Origin: Streptococcus infantis SPAR10
Lineage (GTDB): Bacteria; Bacillota; Bacilli; Lactobacillales; Streptococcaceae
DNA length: 64,000 nucleotides
Direction: 5' to 3'
Assembly (NCBI RefSeq): GCF_000279535.1
Contig: NZ_ALCH01000004.1
Location: 627,501 to 691,500 of the forward strand
Of the stretch, positions 52,325 to 62,377 are shown piece after piece. The position numbers and the translations under genes are program-made. Every line of letters starts with the position of its first letter. Positions within the stretch are counted from its first letter, which is position 1. The notes beneath the pieces were generated by a model. That model worked only from the letters and a program-made list of their open reading frames with translations, had not been told where the DNA came from and searched no databases.

Positions 52325-53012
52325 ACAATTCATTGACGACATAGTCGAAAAGTGTTTTCTCTTTGGGGCGATTTTCAAAGAGAAATTCAGGATGCCATTG
52401 AACACCAAGATAAGGGAAGCCGTCCGTAGTTGTTACAGCTTCGATAATACCATCTTTAGGATCATGTGCTACAACCTTAAGATTAGGGGCTAAATCTTTG
52501 ATGCTCTGATGGTGGAAAGAATTGATATGAGAGATTTCTCCATAGATTTCTCTTAGAATAGTATCTGGTTCGGTGACAAGCCGCTGAGTGGTGTATTCAG
52601 CGGAAGTATCTTGCCAATGATCTTCGATATCTTGATAAAGAGACCCACCCATGGCTACGTTAAAGAGCTGAGTACCACGACAGACAGAAAAAATAGGTTT
52701 CTTTTGCTTGATTGCTTCTTTAATGAGGGCTAACTCAAAAATATCGCGTTGAAGGTGGTAATCGTCGCTATCAATAGCTTTTGGCTCACCATAGTATTCA
52801 GGGTCAACGTTTTGTCCACCAGTTAGAATAAGTTTATCAATTAAACTAATGTAGTAACCGGCCATTTCTTCATCACCAATTGGTAGGATAATGGGGATAC
52901 CTCCAGCTTCCTTAACTCCTTCAACAAAGCCTTTGGCAGCATAACTCATCATAAGCTCATCGTCTGGATGGGCTTTTTCGTTTCCTGTAATCCCAATAAC
53001 TGGTTTTTTCAT
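52323..53012 (-). CDS. Class I glutamine amidotransferase-like (peptidase C26 / PuuD family)
   Basis: A 229-aa hydrolase. The nucleophile is in PIFSVCRGTQLFNVAMGG (Cys near residue 100), the His in YLGVQWHPEFLFE (near 210) with the Glu two residues on, and the start KKPVIGITGNEKAHPDDE is typical of gamma-glutamyl-GABA hydrolase-like enzymes. The PuuD reaction (releasing glutamate from gamma-glutamyl polyamine intermediates) is possible in a genome with polyamine genes, but the substrate is not determined. It is last in the minus-strand operon led by prs or rex. Confidence 0.9.
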   Translation of the reverse strand: MKKPVIGITGNEKAHPDDELMMSYAAKGFVEGVKEAGGIPIILPIGDEEMAGYYISLIDKLILTGGQNVDPEYYGEPKAIDSDDYHLQRDIFELALIKEAIKQKKPIFSVCRGTQLFNVAMGGSLYQDIEDHWQDTSAEYTTQRLVTEPDTILREIYGEISHINSFHHQSIKDLAPNLKVVAHDPKDGIIEAVTTTDGFPYLGVQWHPEFLFENRPKEKTLFDYVVNEL

Positions 53013-53027
53013 AAATCAATTCGCTTT

Positions 53028-53669
53028 CTAATCCTCTTTTCGCATGAAATAGAGGAGGGTTTGAAGTTCGCTAGTAAGATCGACATACTGAACAACTACG
53101 TCTTTAGGAAGATGTAGGTGAACAGGAGAAAAACTGAGGATACCTTTGATACCAGCATCAACCAAAAGTTCCGCAACTTCTTGAGATTTAACACTAGGAA
53201 CAGTAAGAATAGCAGTTTTAACATCACTATCCTTAATTTTATCCTTTATTTGAGAGATTCCATAGATTGGAACACCGTCGGGTGTCTTTGTACCAACCTC
53301 AGGATGATCATCTAGGTCAAAAGCCATGATGATTTTCATTTTATTACGCTCATGAAAGCGGTAGTGGAGGAGGGCATGCCCCATATTTCCAATACCTACC
53401 AGCATAACATTGGTAATAGAATTATCATTTAAAAGATCAGCGAAAAAGTTCATAAGCTTTTTGACATCATAGCCAAATCCACGACGTCCAAGTTCGCCAA
53501 AGTAAGAGAAGTCACGACGAACAGTGGCAGAATCAATTCCAATCGCTTCTGCAATTTGTTTGGAATTAGCTCTTTCAATTTTCTCGGCATTAAATCTTTT
53601 AAAAATACGGTAATAGAGAGAAAGTCTCTTTGCTGTTGCTTTAGGAATAGCAGACTGTTTTTCTTTCAC
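53028..53669 (-). CDS. rex: Redox-sensing transcriptional repressor Rex
   Basis: A 213-aa regulator. An N-terminal winged helix ([20 protein letters not shown], then [18 protein letters not shown]) binds DNA, and a Rossmann domain ([16 protein letters not shown]) senses NADH/NAD+. It represses fermentation and NADH-reoxidation genes when NAD+ is high. A candidate Rex operator (TTGTGAA...CAA) lies 39 bp upstream of its start, so autoregulation is likely. It is 15 bp from the amidotransferase gene that follows. Confidence 0.95.
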   Translation of the reverse strand: MKEKQSAIPKATAKRLSLYYRIFKRFNAEKIERANSKQIAEAIGIDSATVRRDFSYFGELGRRGFGYDVKKLMNFFADLLNDNSITNVMLVGIGNMGHALLHYRFHERNKMKIIMAFDLDDHPEVGTKTPDGVPIYGISQIKDKIKDSDVKTAILTVPSVKSQEVAELLVDAGIKGILSFSPVHLHLPKDVVVQYVDLTSELQTLLYFMRKED

Positions 53670-53707
53670 AAAATCACAACCTTTCTATCTACTATTTTAT
53701 AGAAAGC

Positions 53708-53725
53708 TTGTGAAAATTGCAACAA
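53708..53725 (-). promoter_or_regulatory. Candidate Rex operator
   Basis: TTGTGAAAATTGCAACAA keeps the full first half-site TTGTGAA and the last four bases of the second, compared with TTGTGAA-W4-TTCACAA. It lies 39 bp before the rex start codon. Confidence 0.45.
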
Positions 53726-53749
53726 TAACGAAAAAAACTAAGAAAATTC

Positions 53750-53965
53750 TTAGTTTATCTTCGTTTCGTGGTAAGTCCTTAAAAAGCGGTAGAGGTTACC
53801 TAGAAGCCCTTGATAGATTTCAACTCCATCATGTGTTAATGAAGTAATATGAGTAGTATCAGGGAGAGTTACACAACCCGATAGAGAGAGCATAAGAGCT
53901 TCATAGTCTTCATATTCTTGCACACGCTCTACTTGATAGGAGTCCTTGTAAGTTAATCGAAACAT
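53750..53965 (-). CDS. DUF4649 family small protein
   Basis: A 71-aa protein: MFRLTYKDSYQVERVQEYED, then SGCVTLPDTTHITSLTHDG. The compact beta-rich sequence matches the streptococcal DUF4649 family, from memory. No function is known. It follows the DUF1831 gene by 9 bp in the cysteine-desulfurase operon, so a link to iron-sulfur or thiol chemistry is possible but unproven. Confidence 0.85.
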   Translation of the reverse strand: MFRLTYKDSYQVERVQEYEDYEALMLSLSGCVTLPDTTHITSLTHDGVEIYQGLLGNLYRFLRTYHETKIN

Positions 53966-53974
53966 AATGACCTT

Positions 53975-54322
53975 CTATCTTTCGCTTTTTGTAAATACGC
54001 CACGTTCAACCAGGCTATCCATCAAAAAGTAAAATTTCTCTTGGTGGATATGAGTTTCTTCTGATTTGAAGATATCAACTAAACGTAGACCAAATTTATC
54101 AGTGATATTGATTTTTACACCAGTTAAGTCTTTGTTGATGATAATCTTAAGTTGGAATCCTTCTCCGCTATTTGGAACTTTTTCAAGTAGACGCGTTAAT
54201 TCATAGTTCCCAACTTTAGTTTCAAAAAAAGTATTATCTTTAAGCGTAAATTTTTTAACAGTTGGACTAAGTGTGTATTCGTAACGACAATTTTTAAGTT
54301 TAATCGTTTGCTCAAATGCCAT
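53975..54322 (-). CDS. DUF1831 domain protein
   Basis: A 115-aa protein: MAFEQTIKLKNCRYEYTLSP, YELTRLLEKVPNSGEGFQLK and FYFLMDSLVERGVF. This is the DUF1831 fold known from Lactobacillales structures, with no assigned activity. It starts 5 bp after the cysteine desulfurase stop, a linkage that is conserved in streptococci, so it may assist the desulfurase. Confidence 0.87.
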   Translation of the reverse strand: MAFEQTIKLKNCRYEYTLSPTVKKFTLKDNTFFETKVGNYELTRLLEKVPNSGEGFQLKIIINKDLTGVKINITDKFGLRLVDIFKSEETHIHQEKFYFLMDSLVERGVFTKSER

Positions 54323-54327
54323 TAAGT

Positions 54328-55446
54328 TTATCCTCCGATGATATTTTTAAGAGTTTTAGCAAGAGTTATCATTTCTTGTTCTGTATTTTGAGGTGAAATG
54401 CTGACACGTACAGACTCGTGTAAGCGAGGAGATTCTTCTCCGTAGAAGGCTTGAAGAACATGACTGACCTGAACAACACCAGCTGTACAAGCAGAACCTG
54501 TTGAAATAGAAATACCTTCAAGGTCTAAACGAAGTAGTAGTAGATCGTTGCGTTGTCCCGGAAATCCGATATTTAGGACATAAGGGAGTTGCTCTTTACC
54601 TTGATTAAGATAATAGGTTGATTCAGCCATTTCATTTAGAAAAACTTTCTGTAGTTTTTGAACTTTATTAAAGTTAGCCTCTAGATGATCTATATCGTCC
54701 TTAAGAGCTGCAACCATACCTATAATTGCGGGAAGGTTTTCTGTCCCTGCTCTTTTTTTCTGTTCTTGATCTCCACCATGTAGATAAGGATCAAAATCTG
54801 TAGAAGCAGCGTATAGGAAACCGATACCCTTTGGACCGTGAAATTTATGAGCAGAAGCACTGAGGAAATCTATCCCTAGTTCTTCAGGAAGAATCTCTAG
54901 CTTCCCGACAGCTTGAACAGCATCTACATGATAAGCAGCTGAATGGACTTTTAAAATCTGACCAATTTCAGCGATTGGTAAAAGAGTACCTGTTTCATTG
55001 TTAACATACATAGTTGAAACGAGAATAGTATCTTCACGCAGTGCATTTTTGACTTGATCTGCAGTGATTTCATGATTGTCGTCGGGTTTTAAAATAGTCA
55101 CTTCAAACCCAAAATTTTCCACCAGATATTCAATTGGCTCAAGCACAGCGTGATGTTCGATAGCAGTAGTAATAATGTGTTTTCCGCGATTTTGATGACG
55201 AAGACAGTAGCCGATAATAGCAGTATTATTACTTTCTGTACCACCAGATGTGAAGAAAATGTGTTGGGGCTTTGTACCTAGTATACCTGCTAACTCTTGA
55301 CGGGCTTCACGTAATAATTTTCCTGCTTGACGCCCATGACCATGAATACTAGAAGGATTGCCATAAGTCTCCTGCATGACTTGAGTCATTGCTGAGATAG
55401 CTGCAGATGACATGGGTGTCGTAGCAGCATTATCTAAATAAATCAA
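54328..55446 (-). CDS. Cysteine desulfurase (NifS/IscS-like)
   Basis: A 372-aa PLP enzyme that removes sulfur from cysteine for tRNA thiolation or cofactor synthesis. IYLDNAATTPMSSAAISAM opens the chain. FTSGGTESNN and VDAVQAVGKLEI line the cofactor, SASAHKFHGPKGIGFLY carries the PLP lysine near residue 205, and STGSACTAGVVQVSHVL holds the catalytic cysteine loop near 325. Streptococci use SufS for iron-sulfur clusters elsewhere, so this copy probably serves tRNA or thiamin sulfur transfer. It lies 15 bp after prs. Confidence 0.92.
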   Translation of the reverse strand: MIYLDNAATTPMSSAAISAMTQVMQETYGNPSSIHGHGRQAGKLLREARQELAGILGTKPQHIFFTSGGTESNNTAIIGYCLRHQNRGKHIITTAIEHHAVLEPIEYLVENFGFEVTILKPDDNHEITADQVKNALREDTILVSTMYVNNETGTLLPIAEIGQILKVHSAAYHVDAVQAVGKLEILPEELGIDFLSASAHKFHGPKGIGFLYAASTDFDPYLHGGDQEQKKRAGTENLPAIIGMVAALKDDIDHLEANFNKVQKLQKVFLNEMAESTYYLNQGKEQLPYVLNIGFPGQRNDLLLLRLDLEGISISTGSACTAGVVQVSHVLQAFYGEESPRLHESVRVSISPQNTEQEMITLAKTLKNIIGG

Positions 55447-55461
55447 AAACTCACCTAATTT

Positions 55462-56412
55462 CTATTTAAATTTAAATAGTGGACTAACTGGTTTTCTTTC
55501 ATGAATACGAACCATGGCATCACCAATTAGTTCGCTTGCGGTAATATATTGTACATTCTTAGGCTTTTTACTTTCTGTCAATACAGAATCTGTAACCAAG
55601 ACTTCCTTGATATTAGCTGCATCCAACAACTCTGCAGCACCGTTGACGAACAATCCATGGCTGGATACCGCGTAAATTTCAGTAGCACCATCGCGTTCCA
55701 AAATTTTAGCAGCTTCTGAGAAAGTACGGCCTGTATTAAGAATGTCATCGATTAAAATTGCTTTCTTACCTTCAACCTCTCCGATGATGTAACCTTGGCT
55801 ACGTTCAGAATCATCTTGAGCATAGTCAATGATAGCAATCGGAGCATCAAGGTATTCAGCAAGGCTACGAGCACGTTTTACACCTGAGTTTTTAGGGCTG
55901 ACAACAACCACATCTGGACCAGTTAAACCTTTATCAATGTAGTGTTTAGCAAATAGCGGAATTGTATAGAGGTTATCTACAGGAATATCAAAGAAACCTT
56001 GTACCTGAACAGCATGAAGGTCCAGTGTCAATACACGGCTAACCCCAGCTTTTACTAACATATTTGCAACAAGTTTAGCCGTAAGAGGTTCTCGAGAAGA
56101 AGCAATACGGTCTTGACGTGCATAACCAAAATAGGGCATGACAACATTAATTGTATTTGCACTGGCGCGGACACAAGCATCGACTGTGATTAAAAGTTCC
56201 ATTAAATGATTGCTAACTGGATAAGAAGTAGACTGAATGATGTAAACATCATATCCACGTACACTTTCTTCAATGTTAACTTGGATTTCGCCATCGGAGA
56301 ATTGACGTGATGACAACTTTCCAAGTGGAACACCTGCAGCATCTGCAATTTTTTGAGCTATTTCATGATTGGATGAAAGAGAAAAAAGCTTCATATTTTT
56401 TGTATCTGACAT
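55462..56412 (-). CDS. prs: Ribose-phosphate pyrophosphokinase (PRPP synthase)
   Basis: A 316-aa enzyme that makes PRPP from ribose 5-phosphate and ATP. Visible: [37 protein letters not shown] (metal and catalytic loop), [19 protein letters not shown], and [18 protein letters not shown], the PRPP-binding signature. Streptococci carry two prs genes; this is the one adjacent to the cysteine desulfurase, called prs2 in pneumococcus. It heads a minus-strand run of at least three genes. Intact and of normal length. Confidence 0.94.
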   Translation of the reverse strand: MSDTKNMKLFSLSSNHEIAQKIADAAGVPLGKLSSRQFSDGEIQVNIEESVRGYDVYIIQSTSYPVSNHLMELLITVDACVRASANTINVVMPYFGYARQDRIASSREPLTAKLVANMLVKAGVSRVLTLDLHAVQVQGFFDIPVDNLYTIPLFAKHYIDKGLTGPDVVVVSPKNSGVKRARSLAEYLDAPIAIIDYAQDDSERSQGYIIGEVEGKKAILIDDILNTGRTFSEAAKILERDGATEIYAVSSHGLFVNGAAELLDAANIKEVLVTDSVLTESKKPKNVQYITASELIGDAMVRIHERKPVSPLFKFK

Positions 56413-56534
56413 TGATAAACCGTCCTCTATAAATTAAGTGAATCGGTGAAAAAACATTTTCAAAGGAAAGTGTTTTCTTTCACAGATTCTATTATTTTTT
56501 ATCTCTTCTATTTTATCAAAAAAAGAAGATAATT

Positions 56535-57104
56535 TCAGTTTTTTTTCATATTTTCTATAAATCTCACTAATTTAGAAGGAGCTTTCTTGTAATGGATATC
56601 ATTGGCTTGTAAAAACTCCTGAAAATCAAGACTTCCTTGGTCACCATTTTCAACTTCTAGCTCTAGTTCATAATCTACAATATCAAAGTAGCGGCTTTGG
56701 TCAAGCGCCATGAGCCCAATTGCTGTTTCTTTTTCGTAACGAACAGTAGTTAGGCAACCTAAAACCACCCAACCACTTGTTGAAAGTCCACGGCTTTTTA
56801 GTTCTTCCAAAATCAACCCCTGAGGAAGTTTACAATTTTCAAGACAATATTTAGCTTCCTCAAGAGTAAGGGATTGATTGTATTCCATATTTCCAACTTT
56901 TTGAGGAATCTTAATGGTTAATTCGGCACTATTTTCAAAAGTACGTATTCGCATAGCGATTTTATGCTGGCGAAGGTAAAAATCAGGCGAATCTAGGTAG
57001 TAATTTTTTTGTGTAACAGGAGTGACTTCTGAAAATTGAGCTAGCAATCGATCATATTCTTCTTCACTGAGAAGTGTTTTCATTTCAATTTCTAAATGTT
57101 TCAT
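56535..57104 (-). CDS. CYTH domain (triphosphate tunnel) protein
   Basis: A 189-aa protein with the N-terminal KHLEIEMKTLLSEEEYDRLL (ExExK variant HLEIEMK) and strands rich in charged residues: IAMRIRTFENSAELTIKIPQ, EKETAIGLMALDQSRYFDIV, YELELEVENGD. CYTH proteins bind polyphosphate or triphosphate with metal in a beta-barrel tunnel; adenylate cyclase or triphosphatase activity varies. It is divergent from relQ, so a joint role in nucleotide metabolism is plausible. Confidence 0.9.
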   Translation of the reverse strand: MKHLEIEMKTLLSEEEYDRLLAQFSEVTPVTQKNYYLDSPDFYLRQHKIAMRIRTFENSAELTIKIPQKVGNMEYNQSLTLEEAKYCLENCKLPQGLILEELKSRGLSTSGWVVLGCLTTVRYEKETAIGLMALDQSRYFDIVDYELELEVENGDQGSLDFQEFLQANDIHYKKAPSKLVRFIENMKKN

Positions 57105-57140
57105 TTTTGCAACCTTTTCTTTATATTTGAAAGCGATTTA

Positions 57141-57149
57141 TGGTATAAT
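57141..57149 (+). promoter_or_regulatory. Extended -10 promoter of the relQ operon
   Basis: TGG-TATAAT, 89 bp before the relQ ATG. The -35 region is weak, as usual for extended -10 promoters here. Confidence 0.6.
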
Positions 57150-57237
57150 AAGCATTGTATTTATTGTATATGATTTTCATGAGAAAATCAAAAACTAGAT
57201 AAATTAAACTGCATAGAGAATTGGACGTAAGAGTTAT

Positions 57238-57909
57238 ATGATTACAGAATGGGAAGAATTTTTAGATCCTTACATTCAAGCTGTCGGAGAATTAAAAATA
57301 AAACTCCGAGGAATCCGAAAACAATACAGAAAACAAAACCGACATTCTCCAATCGAGTTTGTCACGGGTCGGGTTAAACCGATTGAAAGTATCAAAGAGA
57401 AAATGGCACGCCGGGGTATTGGCTATGACACACTTGAACAGGATTTGCAAGATATTGCAGGTTTACGTGTCATGGTTCAATTCGTAGACGACGTAAATGA
57501 AGTTGTTTCTATCCTTCGTAAAAGACAGGATATGAGAGTTGTTCAAGAACGTGATTACATAACTCATCGAAAGGCTTCGGGTTATCGTTCTTACCATGTG
57601 ATTATTGAGTATATGGTTGATACGATTTACGGTGCAAAAACCATTCTAGTTGAGATTCAAATTCGTACCTTGGCTATGAACTTTTGGGCTACAATCGAAC
57701 ATTCACTCAACTATAAATATCAAGGAGATTTCCCAGAGGAAATCAAAGAAAGACTTGAGATTACAGCCAGAATTTCACATCAGCTAGACGAAGAAATGAG
57801 TAAAATACGTGCTGATATCCAGGAAGCACAAGCGCTCTTTGATCCTTTGCACAGAAAGTTAAATGACGGGGTAGGAAACAGTGACGATACCGATGAAGAA
57901 TACAGGTAA
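57238..57909 (+). CDS. relQ: Small alarmone synthetase RelQ
   Basis: A 223-aa single-domain (p)ppGpp synthetase, without the hydrolase and regulatory domains of Rel. The synthetase core shows [52 protein letters not shown] and [20 protein letters not shown]. The C-terminal helix needed for tetramer formation is present. It transfers pyrophosphate from ATP to GDP or GTP under stress. First in an operon with nadK, an RluD-like gene and pta; its 3' end overlaps nadK. Confidence 0.95.
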   Translation: MITEWEEFLDPYIQAVGELKIKLRGIRKQYRKQNRHSPIEFVTGRVKPIESIKEKMARRGIGYDTLEQDLQDIAGLRVMVQFVDDVNEVVSILRKRQDMRVVQERDYITHRKASGYRSYHVIIEYMVDTIYGAKTILVEIQIRTLAMNFWATIEHSLNYKYQGDFPEEIKERLEITARISHQLDEEMSKIRADIQEAQALFDPLHRKLNDGVGNSDDTDEEYR

Positions 57910-58711
57910 ACGAATTGACCTAATTGCCAACCGTAAGCCTCAGAGTCAGAAAGTTCTATTCGAGTTAAAAGAACGATTAAAAAAGAATAATTTTATCCTG
58001 AATGATAAAAATCCAGATATCGTCGTCTCTATTGGTGGAGATGGGATGTTGTTGTCTGCTTTTCATAAGTATGAAAACCAACTGGATAAGGTTCGTTTTG
58101 TTGGGGTTCATACAGGACATTTAGGCTTTTATACGGATTATCGTGATTTTGAGTTGGACCAATTGGTTACAAATTTACAGTTGGATAATGGTGCTCAAGT
58201 GTCTTATCCACTCTTAAGTGTCAAAATATTTCTCGAAAATGGTGAAGTCAAGTCTTTCCGAGCACTAAATGAAGCTAGCATTCGTCGAGCGGATCGAACT
58301 ATGGTTGCTGATGTCATTATTAACCATGTTCCCTTCGAACGCTTTCGTGGTGATGGCCTAACAGTTTCAACGCCGACTGGAAGTACTGCTTATAATAAAT
58401 CACTTGGTGGAGCAGTACTGCACCCGACCATAGAGGCCCTACAATTGGCTGAAATTGCTAGTTTGAACAACCGAATCTACCGCACGCTTGGTTCATCAAT
58501 TATTGTTCCAAAAAAAGACAAGATTGAATTGATACCAACACGAAATGACTATCACACAATCTCAATCGATAATAGTATTTATTCTTTCCGAAATATTGAG
58601 AAAATAGAGTATCAGATTGATCACCACAAGATTCATTTTGTAGCCACGCCAAGCCACACTAGTTTTTGGAATCGTGTTAAAGATGCCTTTATTGGTGAGG
58701 TGGACGAATGA
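57893..58711 (+). CDS. nadK: NAD kinase
   Basis: A 272-aa enzyme that phosphorylates NAD to NADP with ATP or polyphosphate. [16 protein letters not shown] carries the GGDG motif, [16 protein letters not shown] the conserved NE/D block, and [21 protein letters not shown] (split here after its first twelve residues by function) the substrate loop. The start [20 protein letters not shown] at 57893 follows the family; a GTG at 57881 with GGTAGGAA upstream is an alternative. It overlaps relQ by 17 bp and the next gene by 4 bp. Confidence 0.93.
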   Translation: MKNTGKRIDLIANRKPQSQKVLFELKERLKKNNFILNDKNPDIVVSIGGDGMLLSAFHKYENQLDKVRFVGVHTGHLGFYTDYRDFELDQLVTNLQLDNGAQVSYPLLSVKIFLENGEVKSFRALNEASIRRADRTMVADVIINHVPFERFRGDGLTVSTPTGSTAYNKSLGGAVLHPTIEALQLAEIASLNNRIYRTLGSSIIVPKKDKIELIPTRNDYHTISIDNSIYSFRNIEKIEYQIDHHKIHFVATPSHTSFWNRVKDAFIGEVDE

Positions 58712-59607
58712 GGTTTCAGTTTATTGCCGACGAACATGTCAAGGTCAAAACTTTTTTGAAAAAACATGAAGTTTCAAAAGGCTTACTTGCCAAGATTAAG
58801 TTTCGAGGTGGTGATATTCGAGTAAACGGGCATCCGCAGAATGCAACCTATCTCTTAGATATCGGAGATGAAGTCGTCATTGATATTCCGCCAGAGGAAG
58901 GATTCGAGACACTTGAAGCAATTGATTATCCTCTAGAGATTCTATTTGAAGATGATCATTTCTTGATTATCAACAAACCATTTGGAGTTGCATCAATTCC
59001 TAGTGTCAATCATTCTAATACCATTGCCAACTTTATCAAAGGCTACTATGTAAAACAAAACTATGAGAATCAGCAGGTTCACATTGTGACACGACTTGAT
59101 AGAGATACTTCTGGATTGATGCTTTTTGCTAAACATGGCTATGCGCATGCCAGATTAGACAAGCAGTTGCAAAAAAAAGCAATTGAAAAGCGGTATTTCG
59201 CTTTAGTCAAGGGAAATGGGTATCTGGAACCTCAGGGAGAAATCATAGCACCAATAGCTCGAGATGAAGATTCCATCATTACAAGGCGAGTAGCAAAGGG
59301 TGGAAAATATGCTCACACTTCCTATCAAATTGTGGAATCTTATGGGGATATCCATCTAGTCGATATTCGTCTTCACACGGGTAGAACTCATCAGATTCGA
59401 GTACATTTCTCGCATATAGGGTTTCCATTGCTGGGAGATGACCTTTATGGGGGAAGCCTAGATCATGGCATAGAACGCCAAGCTCTTCATTGTCATTACT
59501 TATCGTTCTATCATCCTTTCTTAGAAGAGCAGTTAGAGCTGGAATGCCCACTGCCGGATGATTTCAACACACTTATAACACAGTTATCAAATAATAATTT
59601 ATCTTAA
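58708..59607 (+). CDS. RluD-family pseudouridine synthase
   Basis: A 299-aa RNA-modifying enzyme. An S4-like N-terminal region ([20 protein letters not shown]) precedes the catalytic core with [20 protein letters not shown], where the Asp after RL is the nucleophile, and the C-terminal [20 protein letters not shown]. It converts specific uridines to pseudouridine in 23S rRNA or tRNA; the exact site in streptococci is unassigned. The ATG overlaps nadK by 4 bp. It is often annotated as RluD or YjbO. Confidence 0.93.
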   Translation: MRFQFIADEHVKVKTFLKKHEVSKGLLAKIKFRGGDIRVNGHPQNATYLLDIGDEVVIDIPPEEGFETLEAIDYPLEILFEDDHFLIINKPFGVASIPSVNHSNTIANFIKGYYVKQNYENQQVHIVTRLDRDTSGLMLFAKHGYAHARLDKQLQKKAIEKRYFALVKGNGYLEPQGEIIAPIARDEDSIITRRVAKGGKYAHTSYQIVESYGDIHLVDIRLHTGRTHQIRVHFSHIGFPLLGDDLYGGSLDHGIERQALHCHYLSFYHPFLEEQLELECPLPDDFNTLITQLSNNNLS

Positions 59608-59622
59608 AAGGAGTCAAAACTC

Positions 59623-60597
59623 ATGGAAGTTTTTGAAAGTTTGAAAGCCAACCTAGTTGGTAAAAATGCACGCATCGTCTTACCTGAAGGTGAAGAACCA
59701 CGTATTCTACAAGCAACCAAGCGTTTGGTAAAAGAAACAGAAGTTATCCCTGTACTATTAGGAAACCCTGAAAAGATTAAAATTTATCTTGAAATTGAAG
59801 GAATTACAGACGGCTACGAAGTTATTAATCCAGAAAATTACCCACAATTTGAAGAAATGGTAGCTTCTCTTGTTGAACGTCGTAAAGGAAAAATGACAGA
59901 AGAAGAAGCGAGAGAAGTACTTATCAATGATGTGAACTACTTTGGTGTTATGTTAGTTTATATGGGCTTAGTAGATGGTATGGTTTCAGGTGCTATTCAC
60001 TCAACAGCTTCAACTGTTCGTCCAGCTCTTCAAATTATCAAGACTCGTCCAAATGTTAGCCGTACATCAGGTGCCTTCCTCATGGTCCGTGGCACTGAGC
60101 GTTACTTGTTCGGTGACTGTGCGATCAACATCAACCCCGATGCTGATGCTCTAGCTGAAATTGCTATTAACTCAGCTATCACAGCTAAAATGTTCGGTAT
60201 TGAACCTAAGATTGCTATGCTTAGCTACTCAACTAAAGGTTCAGGTTTTGGTGAAAGTGTTGATAAGGTTGTTGAAGCAACTAAAATCGCACACGAATTG
60301 CGTCCAGACCTTGAAATTGATGGTGAATTACAATTCGATGCTGCCTTCGTTCCGGAAACTGCAGCTCTTAAAGCTCCAGGAAGTAATGTAGCTGGACAAG
60401 CTAATGTCTTCATCTTCCCTGGTATTGAAGCAGGTAACATTGGTTACAAGATGGCAGAACGTCTTGGTGGATTTGCTGCAGTTGGACCTGTTTTGCAAGG
60501 CCTTAACAAACCAGTAAATGACCTTTCACGTGGATGTAACTCTGATGATGTCTACAAACTAACTCTAATTACTGCAGCGCAAGCTGTTCATCAATAA
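59623..60597 (+). CDS. pta: Phosphate acetyltransferase
   Basis: A 324-aa enzyme converting acetyl-CoA and phosphate to acetyl-phosphate, the step before acetate kinase in the pyruvate-to-acetate route. Motifs: NARIVLPEGEEPRILQA, GMVSGAIHSTASTVRPALQI, FGDCAININPDADALAEIAI, GELQFDAAFVPETAALKAP, and VFIFPGIEAGNIGYKMAERL. The length is that of the single-domain type. AAAAGGAGTC lies upstream, 15 bp after the synthase gene. Strong codon bias (GGT, GCT, CGT) indicates high expression. It ends the relQ operon. Confidence 0.95.
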   Translation: MEVFESLKANLVGKNARIVLPEGEEPRILQATKRLVKETEVIPVLLGNPEKIKIYLEIEGITDGYEVINPENYPQFEEMVASLVERRKGKMTEEEAREVLINDVNYFGVMLVYMGLVDGMVSGAIHSTASTVRPALQIIKTRPNVSRTSGAFLMVRGTERYLFGDCAININPDADALAEIAINSAITAKMFGIEPKIAMLSYSTKGSGFGESVDKVVEATKIAHELRPDLEIDGELQFDAAFVPETAALKAPGSNVAGQANVFIFPGIEAGNIGYKMAERLGGFAAVGPVLQGLNKPVNDLSRGCNSDDVYKLTLITAAQAVHQ

Positions 60598-60623
60598 AAA
60601 TTTTTCCCTCTTTTCCTCTTGGC

Positions 60624-60644
60624 AAAGGGGGATTTCCCTTTTTT
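60624..60644 (+). terminator. Terminator after pta
   Basis: AAAGGG and CCCTTT pair around a 6-nt loop and run into T residues, 27 bp after the pta stop. Confidence 0.6.
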
Positions 60645-60744
60645 GAAGATACAATTCACCTGCAAAAATAGCCAAAATATGGTAAAATAGTCAGTAATCA
60701 TCTATATTTTATGAAATAAGTTTGTATGAAGAAAAGGAAATAAA

Positions 60745-61596
60745 ATGGCGACTATTCAATGGTTTCCTGGCCATATGTCAAAAGCAAGACGTCAAGTCCA
60801 GGAAAATTTAAAATTTGTTGATTTTGTGACAGTTTTAGTGGATGCACGCTTGCCCTTGTCTAGCCAAAATCCAATGCTGACTAAAATCATCGGGGACAAA
60901 CCAAGACTATTGATTCTGAACAAGGCAGACCTTGCAGACCCAGCATTAACAAAAGAGTGGCGTCAGCACTTTGAATCGCAAGGAATTCAAACGCTTGCTA
61001 TCAACTCTAAAGAGCAAATTACGGTAAAAGTCGTGACCGATGCTGCAAAGAAACTCATGGCTGATAAGATTGCTCGTCAAAAAGAACGTGGTATTCAAAT
61101 TGAGACCTTACGTACAATGATTATTGGGATTCCAAACGCAGGAAAGTCAACTCTGATGAACCGTTTGGCTGGTAAGAAAATTGCCGTAGTTGGAAACAAG
61201 CCTGGTGTGACAAAAGGCCAGCAATGGCTTAAAACCAATAAGGATTTAGAAATTTTGGATACTCCAGGAATTCTCTGGCCAAAATTTGAAGATGAAACCG
61301 TCGCCCTTAAACTTGCACTTACGGGAGCCATCAAGGATCAGTTACTTCCAATGGATGAGGTAACGATTTTCGGTCTCAATTACTTTAAAACACATTACCC
61401 CGAGAAGCTTCAAGAACGTTTTAAACAAATGAATCTGAACGATGAAGCTCCAGAAATCATTATGAATATGACTCGCATCCTAGGTTTTCGTGATGATTAC
61501 GACCGTTTTTACAACCTTTTTGTCAAAGAAGTTCGTGATGGAAAACTTGGTAACTATACCTTAGATACATTGGATGATCTCAATGACAACGATTAA
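60745..61596 (+). CDS. rbgA: Ribosome biogenesis GTPase YlqF/RbgA
   Basis: A 283-aa circularly permuted GTPase needed for late assembly of the 50S subunit. It begins [20 protein letters not shown]. The permuted order is visible: G4 ([10 protein letters not shown]) comes before G1 ([16 protein letters not shown]), then G2 and G3 ([13 protein letters not shown]). The C-terminal helix ([20 protein letters not shown]) contacts rRNA. AAAGGAAAT precedes the ATG. Its stop overlaps the rnhB start. Confidence 0.95.
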   Translation: MATIQWFPGHMSKARRQVQENLKFVDFVTVLVDARLPLSSQNPMLTKIIGDKPRLLILNKADLADPALTKEWRQHFESQGIQTLAINSKEQITVKVVTDAAKKLMADKIARQKERGIQIETLRTMIIGIPNAGKSTLMNRLAGKKIAVVGNKPGVTKGQQWLKTNKDLEILDTPGILWPKFEDETVALKLALTGAIKDQLLPMDEVTIFGLNYFKTHYPEKLQERFKQMNLNDEAPEIIMNMTRILGFRDDYDRFYNLFVKEVRDGKLGNYTLDTLDDLNDND

Positions 61597-62365
61597 AGAA
61601 ATCAAAGAAGAATTAGCAAAAATAAGAGAACTTGAAAGTCCCTTATTTAAGGAATTTGAAAAAGATTCTCGTTCAGGTGTCCAAAAGGAAATTGAAAAGC
61701 GTAAAAAGGCCATCCAAGCAGAAATGGATGAAAATCTCCGCTTAGAAGGCATGCTTCGCTATGAAAAAGATCTATATAGTAAAGGGACATCCCTAATTGC
61801 TGGTGTAGATGAGGTTGGACGTGGTCCTTTGGCCGGACCTGTTGTTGCTGCGGCAGTCATTCTTCCCAAAAATTGTAAAATAAAAGGTTTAAATGACAGC
61901 AAAAAAATTCCTAAGAAAAAACACGAGGAGATTTTTCAGGCTGTCAAAGAGAATGCCCTAACAATCGGTATTGGGATTATGGACAATCATGTCATTGACC
62001 AAGTCAATATCTATGAAGCGACAAAACTAGCTATGAAGGAAGCTGTTTCGCAACTTGAACCTCAGCCAGAACATCTTTTGATTGATGCTATGAAGTTGGA
62101 TTTGCCGATTTCTCAGACATCCATCATTAAAGGAGATGCTAACTCGCTGTCTATTGCAGCGGCATCTATCGTTGCTAAGGTTACGAGAGATAAGATCATG
62201 GCAAACTATGACCAAGAATTCCCAGGTTATGATTTTGGTCAAAACTCTGGCTATGGAACCGCTAAACATCTAGAAGGTATAGATAAGCAGGGTATTACAC
62301 CCATTCATCGCACTAGTTTTGAACCCGTTAAAACACTTGTTGCGTCAAGTAAAGAAAAGAATTGA
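61583..62365 (+). CDS. rnhB: Ribonuclease HII
   Basis: A 260-aa enzyme cleaving RNA in RNA-DNA hybrids and single ribonucleotides in DNA. After a streptococcal N-terminal extension of about 70 residues come [20 protein letters not shown] (first Asp-Glu pair), [27 protein letters not shown] and [20 protein letters not shown], with the catalytic acids spread among them. The start at 61583 ([14 protein letters not shown]) agrees with the family; an ATG 9 bp earlier is possible. Both lie inside the end of rbgA, so translation is coupled. Confidence 0.94.
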   Translation: MTTIKEIKEELAKIRELESPLFKEFEKDSRSGVQKEIEKRKKAIQAEMDENLRLEGMLRYEKDLYSKGTSLIAGVDEVGRGPLAGPVVAAAVILPKNCKIKGLNDSKKIPKKKHEEIFQAVKENALTIGIGIMDNHVIDQVNIYEATKLAMKEAVSQLEPQPEHLLIDAMKLDLPISQTSIIKGDANSLSIAAASIVAKVTRDKIMANYDQEFPGYDFGQNSGYGTAKHLEGIDKQGITPIHRTSFEPVKTLVASSKEKN

Positions 62366-62377
62366 GAGGAAGCAACT

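Noticed and set aside
57881..57892. GTG start for nadK at 57881
   Set aside because: It has a fair ribosome site, but family proteins begin at the MKNTGKR methionine at 57893; kept as an alternative only.
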